DNA of 64,000 nt from Micromonospora cremea. GTDB taxonomy: Bacteria > Actinomycetota > Actinomycetes > Mycobacteriales > Micromonosporaceae. The notes under the pieces were generated by a model, which ran no database searches, had not been told where the DNA came from, and saw only the letters and a program-made list of their open reading frames with translations. Location: contig NZ_FSQT01000001.1 of NCBI RefSeq assembly GCF_900143515.1, positions 1,240,001-1,304,000 on the forward strand, read 5' to 3'. The translations under genes and the position numbers were made by a program. This document shows, one piece after another, positions 61,398 to 64,000 of this stretch (position 1 is the stretch's first letter; every line of letters starts with the position of its first letter).

Positions 61398-62674
61398 CGG
61401 CCGCCACCCGCCCTGCGGGCCGCCGCGGCGAGGTGCCCGGTGGCCCGGCGCACCGCCTCGCCGGCGGGCACGCCGTCGGTGACGTCGGCGAAGAAGTCCT
61501 GCATGATCCGCCAGATGCCCACGCCGTCGGAGCCGGTGAACGGGCCGGGCAGCTGGTCGGAGAGGTCGAAGCGCAGGGTGCCGGGGGCGCGCATCTCGCC
61601 GGCGAGCTTGTGGCGGACCGGGTCGGTGTAGCTGTCCAGGGTGATCGTGGTGTTCGGCGACAGGTAGCCGCCGGCGTCCACCCAGGGCTGGAACGAGTCG
61701 GCCCGGGTGAGCCACTCGACCAGCTCCACCCCGCCCCGGGCGTCGGCGAACGCCACCGCCGCATCACCGCCGACGATCAGCGGGCCGCCGCCGCCCGGCC
61801 TGGCGCTCGGGAACCGGAAGGTGGCCGGCTCCTCCGGGCCACGCCGGAACCTGCCGACCACCTCGTCGGTGAAGTCGGCCTCGAAGACCATCACCGCCCG
61901 GCGGGAGCGCACCACCTGGATCACCGACTCCTCGTACTGGGTGAGCAGGGCACGGCGGCCGCCGCCGGGGAACGCGCCGTCGATGCTCCACAGCTCGGCG
62001 AGCTGGTCCAGGGCGTCGCGCACGGGCCGCCCCTGCCAGTCCGCGTCCGGCGCGGCGAGCGCGTCGTAGGCGTCGGGCGCCAGGTCGGCGAGGACGTTCT
62101 CGAACCAGTCGGTGAGCACCCAGCCGTCCGCCGCGCCGATCGCCAGCGGCGCCGGGCCGGACCCGCGCCGGGCGAGCGCGCCGAGATCGCGGGTCCGCGT
62201 GACCAGCTCGTCCCAGCTGCGCGGCGGGTTGGGCAGCACCGACGGCAGGTGCCAGATCAGGGACTTGTGCGCCGCCTTCACCCAGACGCCGTAGCGCCGC
62301 CCGCGGGTCATCAGCAGGTCGCTCAGCCCGGTCGGCACCGCGTACTCGGTCGACGGGCGCACCGGGCTCAGCCAGCCCCGCAGCGCGTACTCGGTGACCA
62401 GGCCGGGGCGCGGCAGGATCGCCACGTCGGGGCTGGTGCCGGCGAGGTGCCGGGCGCGCAGGAACGCGTCGATGTCGTTGCCGGCGCTGACCACGTGCAC
62501 CGGGGCGGGGTAGCCGGCGACGACCCGCCGGAACCGGTCCAGCTCACTCCCGCTCCAGACCACCGCCACCTGCACCGACCGGGTGCCGCCGGCGCAGCCG
62601 GTCGCGGTGGCCGCAGCGCCGGCCGCGGCGGCGCACAGCAGGGTACGCCGGGTCGCCCGGCCTCCGGCCGTCAC
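61394..62674 (-). CDS. extracellular solute-binding lipoprotein (sugar type)
   Basis: This encodes a 426-residue binding protein. The signal region is GRATRRTLLCAAAAG with a lipobox at about ATATGC (Cys27), and a twin-Arg pair. Features of the family follow: DVAILPRPGLVTEYALRGWLSPV, GLSDLLMTRGRRYGVWVKAAHKSLIW, RSWDELVTRTRDL, WFENVLADLAPDAYDALAA, and AFADARGGVELVEWLTRADSFQPWV. Ligand is likely a carbohydrate or similar, judged only by family. GTG 62674 overlaps the pseudo-ATPase stop by 4 nt. Confidence 0.9.
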   Translation of the reverse strand: MTAGGRATRRTLLCAAAAGAAATATGCAGGTRSVQVAVVWSGSELDRFRRVVAGYPAPVHVVSAGNDIDAFLRARHLAGTSPDVAILPRPGLVTEYALRGWLSPVRPSTEYAVPTGLSDLLMTRGRRYGVWVKAAHKSLIWHLPSVLPNPPRSWDELVTRTRDLGALARRGSGPAPLAIGAADGWVLTDWFENVLADLAPDAYDALAAPDADWQGRPVRDALDQLAELWSIDGAFPGGGRRALLTQYEESVIQVVRSRRAVMVFEADFTDEVVGRFRRGPEEPATFRFPSARPGGGGPLIVGGDAAVAFADARGGVELVEWLTRADSFQPWVDAGGYLSPNTTITLDSYTDPVRHKLAGEMRAPGTLRFDLSDQLPGPFTGSDGVGIWRIMQDFFADVTDGVPAGEAVRRATGHLAAAARRAGGGR

Positions 62675-63303
62675 CGGACCGTCCCCTCGGGCTCGGTGAC
62701 CAGGTCGTGCCGGCGCGGGATCTCGACCAGGGTGGCCGGGTCGGCGGTGCACACCAGCACGGCCACCCCCGGCGCGTCCGGTGGGGACAGTCGGGGCAGC
62801 AGGTCGCCGAGGCGGCTGCCGCCGGCCGGCTCGGCGGGCAGGTCGACGACGAGGACCTCGGGCAGGCAGACCGCGGCCCGGGCCAGCGCCACCCGGAACC
62901 GCTGGGCGTCGGAGAGCAGGTGCGGCAGCAGGGCCAGCGTCGGGGCCAGCTCCAGCCGGTCCACCACGGTGGCCGTCCAGTCGTCGGCCACCTCGTGCAC
63001 CCGTTCGCGTTTGCGCTGGCCGTACTCGATGTTGCGACGCACGGTGAGCTGCGGCAGCAGAGCGCCGCCGGCGGGCACGTAGCCGATCTGCCGGCGCGGC
63101 GGCGGCAGGGCGGTGACGTCCCGCTCGCCGACGATGACCCGCCCGGTGACCGGGGCGGCGAGCCCGGCCAGCACCCGGGCCACGGCCGTGCCGACCCGGG
63201 GCGGCGCCACCAGGGCGGCGGTCGTGCCGGCCGGAACCTCGAGGGTCACCGGCCCGGTGCCGGGGACGGCGACCAGTGCGCGTAGCCGTAACGTGACCCT
63301 CAC
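62671..63303 (-). CDS. ABC-ATPase homologue with degenerate catalytic motifs (pseudo-ATPase)
   Basis: This encodes a 210-residue protein with the overall ABC nucleotide-binding domain layout. Walker A is replaced by VAPPRVGTAV (33-40, no Lys), the Q-loop Gln is missing (IGYVPAGGALLPQLTV), the signature is LSDAQRFRVALARA (130-143), and Walker B keeps Asp154 but not the catalytic Glu (VLVVDLPAEP). The switch His is replaced (VLVCTADPATL). The LTVRRNIEYG helix is retained. Five of five motifs are altered, so ATP hydrolysis is unlikely. The start is uncertain: GTG 63303, GTG 63339 and ATG 63375 are in frame, none with a clear ribosome site. First gene of the coupled operon. Confidence 0.8.
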   Translation of the reverse strand: MRVTLRLRALVAVPGTGPVTLEVPAGTTAALVAPPRVGTAVARVLAGLAAPVTGRVIVGERDVTALPPPRRQIGYVPAGGALLPQLTVRRNIEYGQRKRERVHEVADDWTATVVDRLELAPTLALLPHLLSDAQRFRVALARAAVCLPEVLVVDLPAEPAGGSRLGDLLPRLSPPDAPGVAVLVCTADPATLVEIPRRHDLVTEPEGTVR

Positions 63304-63406
63304 CTCCGGTGACCGCTGGTGACCGTCCCAGGGTGGCACACCGCGCCGACAGTCGATGCCCCGTGGATCCTCCATTGTGGAAGACGTGAACGGTGGCGCG
63401 GGCCCG

Positions 63407-64000
63407 CTACCGGGCCGGCTGGTCGGTGGGGGCGTAGAGGGCGGCCAGCCCGGCCGCCGTGGCGGAGAGCCGCTCGCGCAGCGCGACCGGGGTCAGCACC
63501 TCCACGTCGGCTCCGAGACGCAGCAGGTCACCGTGCGCGTGGGTGAGCGACTCGATCGGCAGCACCGCGGTCACCCAGCCCTGGGCGTCCGGCGGCCCGG
63601 CGGTGGCGTCCACCGCGGCCACCACCGGATCGCTGCCGATCTCCCGCAGCCGCTCCCGGCCGCCCGGGGAGAGCCGCACGGTGGCCTCGTCCTGGTGCAG
63701 CCGGGCCCGGAACTGCGCCACGTGCGCCCGCCACCAGGCCGGCAGGTCGAAGTCGGCCGGCCGGTCGAACTCCTGCGCGAGGGGGGTCAGCGCGAGGATC
63801 TGGTTGACCCGGTACGTCGCCGGGGCGCCGCGGCCGGGCCGGTCGGCCACCACGTACCACCGGCCGCCCTTGAGCACCAGCCCGTACGGCTCCAGCACCC
63901 GGGTCACCTCGCCGCGCCAGCTGCGGTAGCGCACCTCGATGCGGTGCTGCCGCCAGACCGCCTCGGCCGTGCGGGCCAGCTCGGGGGAGGCGTCGCCGTC
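63407..64000 (-). CDS. WYL-domain transcriptional regulator, 5' part outside window
   Basis: This is the 3' portion (at least 197 codons) of a YafY-type regulator. It contains the WYL-domain strand [35 protein letters not shown] and [27 protein letters not shown], then the C-terminal extension ([36 protein letters not shown]). The reading frame stays open to the window edge, and its N-terminal HTH must lie beyond 64000. WYL proteins bind nucleic-acid ligands or small molecules, and often sit next to transport, DNA-repair or defence genes. It is 103 nt upstream of the pseudo-ATPase operon on the same strand. Confidence 0.88.
   Translation of the reverse strand, partial: DGDASPELARTAEAVWRQHRIEVRYRSWRGEVTRVLEPYGLVLKGGRWYVVADRPGRGAPATYRVNQILALTPLAQEFDRPADFDLPAWWRAHVAQFRARLHQDEATVRLSPGGRERLREIGSDPVVAAVDATAGPPDAQGWVTAVLPIESLTHAHGDLLRLGADVEVLTPVALRERLSATAAGLAALYAPTDQPAR

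Overview
The window is very GC-rich actinobacterial chromosome, most like Micromonosporaceae (Micromonospora or a close relative). The evidence is the strong G/C codon bias, many GTG starts with GGAGG-type ribosome binding sites, GC-rich hairpin terminators between genes, an Rpf/LysM protein behind a ydaO-type leader, a SigE-family ECF sigma factor, DUF3152 and DUF6157 proteins, and the density of secreted enzymes. I see no tRNA, rRNA, CRISPR array, transposase or prophage genes. It reads as ordinary chromosome with several accessory islands. The last gene (WYL regulator) runs off the right edge.

Layout. 1-10.4 kb: a secreted AMIN-like protein; an MFS exporter divergent from an ArsR-type regulator across a clear inverted-repeat operator; a secreted protein that joins a snapalysin-like metalloprotease to a trypsin-like serine protease; a Pro/Ala-rich membrane protein; a DUF3152 lipoprotein divergent from an ECF sigma factor and its coupled membrane partner; a large hybrid histidine kinase. 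10.7-18.5 kb: secreted M28 aminopeptidase, small secreted peptidase-like protein, SDR, htpG, a nitroreductase/ArsR pair divergent from a ThuA-domain protein, and rpfA behind a Crp-like site and a c-di-AMP riboswitch. 18.5-30.5 kb: small hypothetical, dinB with a SOS-like box on its start codon, two coupled GNATs, GltB-like synthase, VOC protein, Tat-exported amidase, RraA-like protein, a two-component system, SPFH protein and an MscS-like membrane protein with a repetitive ATQVV tail. 30.6-42.8 kb: MFS, VOC, YchJ, AraC regulator, DUF6157, SGNH hydrolase, CorA, class F sortase, Ig-like surface protein, an SRPBCC remnant, MFS, lycopene cyclase, serine hydrolase, rnhA. 42.8-55 kb: a frameshifted MFS divergent from a MarR regulator with both start codons inside one palindrome, pentapeptide-repeat protein, unknown membrane protein, SDR, rtcB facing archease, multicopper oxidase, MBL hydrolase, B3/4 protein, LysE exporter and MocR regulator. 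55-64 kb: an ABC ATPase plus multi-membrane partner, then the coupled operon described next, then a WYL regulator.

The most unusual locus is 57256-63303 (minus strand). Four genes, each overlapping the next by 4 nt, encode in order an ABC-ATPase homologue with all catalytic motifs degraded, a solute-binding lipoprotein, a permease in which two MalF/MalG-like halves are fused, and a membrane-anchored NB-ARC/TPR protein whose P-loop also lacks its lysine. This looks like a transporter-derived assembly, possibly sensory, rather than a standard importer. It is my best candidate for an undescribed system; function is inference only.
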